This document shows, in pieces, positions 32,980 through 34,498 of a DNA stretch of 34,498 bases. Each line of letters begins with the position of its first letter. The first letter of the stretch is position 1. The notes under the pieces were generated by a model. The model saw only the letters and a program-made list of their open reading frames with translations, did no database searches and was not told where the DNA came from. Source of the stretch: Candidatus Sumerlaeota bacterium (GTDB taxonomy: Bacteria; Sumerlaeota; Sumerlaeia; Sumerlaeales; Sumerlaeaceae). A program made the position numbers and the translations under genes. The stretch is taken from NCBI GenBank assembly GCA_026398535.1, contig JAPLSQ010000063.1:1-34498 (forward strand). The letters are read 5' to 3'.

Positions 32980-34332
32980 TCACGGATTTGTCACGCGCAG
33001 AAATACCGGAGATTCGTCAATTTCGATTTTGACGCGATCAGGGGCGGCGTTTTCGAAGGCGACAGGGGCGGGGCCGTCGCCGTCGAGCGCCATGCGCTCG
33101 GCGCGGGTGCAGACAGCGCCGCCGAGATCGATGACCTGTTCCGCGCGCCGGTTTGAGCCTGTGGGCGACCACGCGGCCCAGATGCGCGATTTGCCGGCTG
33201 CATCCGCCGGCGCGAAACTGAAGACCATGATACCGCCGGGCTTGTCCTGGACGATGCGCTCGAAGCGCCAGTTGCCCAACACATCGTATAAGTGCGCGAC
33301 AGCATGCCATGCCGGTTTCGGCGTGTAATTGCGCGTCAACCCCGATGATGCGTGAACCTGCGGTTCGTCCTTGTCGTTGAACCAGTAGATGTAGGCGCGG
33401 TCGACGCCCATGGATGCGAAGATCATCAGCGAGCGCACGATGTAGCGCGCCTGCTCAATTTCGGTGGAGCCGGCCCAGCCTTTGAAATTACCCGTTGCGG
33501 GAGCGGGTTTTGTGCTGGCGTCCCATCCGAACTCGGTGATCCAGACGGGTTTGCCCGGGGCGTTTCTGTCGCGCCAGCTTTGAACCGCGCGCACATCATT
33601 TAGATATTTGATCCTGGGATCTTCCGGGTAACTGCGACGCCATGTCGGGTATCCCTCGATTTCGGCGTAGGTGTGCAGGGTGATGACATCGTAGAGGTTG
33701 TCGAGACCGCGGAAACATTCGAGCGACCTGGCATAGCGGGTGCTCTTTTCCGGTGTCACGGCGCATGTCGCGATCGTCAACGCGGCGTCGCCCGCTCTGA
33801 CACCTTCTGCCATGCTTTTGAACAACCTGCGGTATGCCTCGTCGGGATATTCGCCTGGCTCGTTGCCGATTTCCATCGACTCGATGAGATTGCGCCCGCC
33901 CGGCCCGAAACAGCGCCCGACGGCGAAACCGTAAGTGTTGGCGTCGCGTTCGATATTGTCCCATTCATTGGCCTTGGGCCGGTTGAACTGCGCGCACATG
34001 TCGATGGAAAATCCTGATTGCCGCCACGAGCCGTAAAGCTTCTGCCAATCCACTTTGTTGAGCGCCATCGGGAAACGCGGCCATTCAGCGCCTTTGGGCC
34101 CGATGTCCCAGTCGATGGGGTGATAGTCGCGCACCATCCGGCACGCCGATGTGTAGAGGTCGGGCCGAAACTGAACCGTGTGGACACACAATCCCATGAA
34201 ATCGCGCATGAGCGGGGCGGAGCGCGGCACGGTTGTTTGCGCCGCCTGCGCGCGCGCGCCGTTCAGGCTTGCGAGTATCAGGCACAATAAAAAGAAACAG
34301 ATGCGGATCCTGGTCCGCGGCGCGGGTTTCAT
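32980..34332 (-). CDS. Exported glycoside hydrolase-like protein, clan GH-A
   Basis: This 450-aa protein has AGGAAA before its ATG and a signal peptide (RICFFLLCLILASLNGARAQA). It is a TIM-barrel protein of the clan A type: SMEIGNEPGEYPDE (about 152-165) holds the Asn-Glu acid/base pair and PVWITEFGWD (about 262-271) the Glu nucleophile on the expected strand. Between them lie DVITLHTYAEIEGYPT and the barrel strands. A beta-rich C-terminal domain of about 90 residues follows. The family could be GH39, GH5 or a related unassigned group; the substrate is unknown. The AT-rich leader includes a run of TA repeats at 34361-34380. Confidence 0.8.
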   Translation of the reverse strand: MKPAPRTRIRICFFLLCLILASLNGARAQAAQTTVPRSAPLMRDFMGLCVHTVQFRPDLYTSACRMVRDYHPIDWDIGPKGAEWPRFPMALNKVDWQKLYGSWRQSGFSIDMCAQFNRPKANEWDNIERDANTYGFAVGRCFGPGGRNLIESMEIGNEPGEYPDEAYRRLFKSMAEGVRAGDAALTIATCAVTPEKSTRYARSLECFRGLDNLYDVITLHTYAEIEGYPTWRRSYPEDPRIKYLNDVRAVQSWRDRNAPGKPVWITEFGWDASTKPAPATGNFKGWAGSTEIEQARYIVRSLMIFASMGVDRAYIYWFNDKDEPQVHASSGLTRNYTPKPAWHAVAHLYDVLGNWRFERIVQDKPGGIMVFSFAPADAAGKSRIWAAWSPTGSNRRAEQVIDLGGAVCTRAERMALDGDGPAPVAFENAAPDRVKIEIDESPVFLRVTNP

Positions 34333-34360
34333 TCGTGGCGTTTCCTGTTATTAGATCTAC

Positions 34361-34380
34361 GTATATATATATATATAATA
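34361..34380. repeat. TA-dinucleotide run
   Basis: A run of about eight TA units lies 28 bases upstream of the glycoside hydrolase-like gene. It sits where the -10 region of that gene would be expected and may serve as the promoter melting zone. The remaining 118 bases to the window end hold nothing I can name. Confidence 0.5.
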
Positions 34381-34498
34381 CCACTCTTCAGCGGATACTG
34401 TACGAATTCGTTACTTTGCGCGCGCGGCAACGGCGAATTTCAATCTGATTCTCGGATGAATGACAACAACTTATTTTTTAGAATCACCGTGTAAAAAC

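Noticed and set aside
28232..34498. Integrase gene for the cassette array
   Set aside because: All frames upstream and downstream were considered; none shows tyrosine recombinase motifs, so no integrase is claimed within the window.

Overview
This is a GC-rich bacterial chromosome segment that is almost fully coding. It has Sec-type signal peptides, clear AGGAG-type ribosome binding sites, short intergenic gaps and many ATGA start/stop overlaps. Taxonomy cannot be fixed from the sequence alone. The futalosine-route menaquinone gene mqnC, a BshC homologue, several secreted proteins of unknown type and the unusual gene order suggest an uncultured Gram-negative-like lineage rather than a well-studied genus; that placement is a guess.

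Left part (1-7995): a long imperfect palindrome at the edge is followed by a minus-strand cluster made of an 8-oxoguanine-deaminase-like amidohydrolase, RNA polymerase omega (rpoZ), the radical SAM enzyme MqnC and a 6-oxopurine nucleoside phosphorylase. Next come a plus-strand exported protein, an RNase HI with a long N-terminal extension, an exported protein and a PP2C phosphatase. The last two are coupled to dnaG.

Centre (7992-20870): dnaG carries one apparent frameshift in a run of five C. HU has its own promoter and terminator. A plus-strand run follows: tlyA, nadK, a large exported TPR protein, a two-helix membrane protein and aroA. After it come an exported C39-like peptidase, dtd (minus) and a glutamine-dependent asparagine synthase (plus).

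Right part (20871-34498): nearly all genes are on the minus strand. Two exported proteins, about 2.8 kb apart, end in the same short tail, DWS[MI]Y. Between them lie bshC, a decayed radical SAM fragment and a tRNA-Ser(UGA). Then come fumC and a DUF3574 protein. From about 28232 to 29627 is an AT-richer patch that I read as a small integron gene-cassette array without an integrase. It has three attC-like sites, a DUF3795 protein, a DUF4160/DUF2442 pair and two overlapping micro-ORFs, all in one orientation. Beyond it are a nucleotidyltransferase translationally coupled to metG, a DeoR-family regulator and an exported clan GH-A-like glycoside hydrolase.

The main points for follow-up are the cassette array, the shared C-terminal tail, the dnaG frameshift and the purine/menaquinone/omega gene cluster. 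No rRNA, CRISPR array, integrase, transposase or phage gene was seen. No stretch longer than 300 bases lacks a feature.
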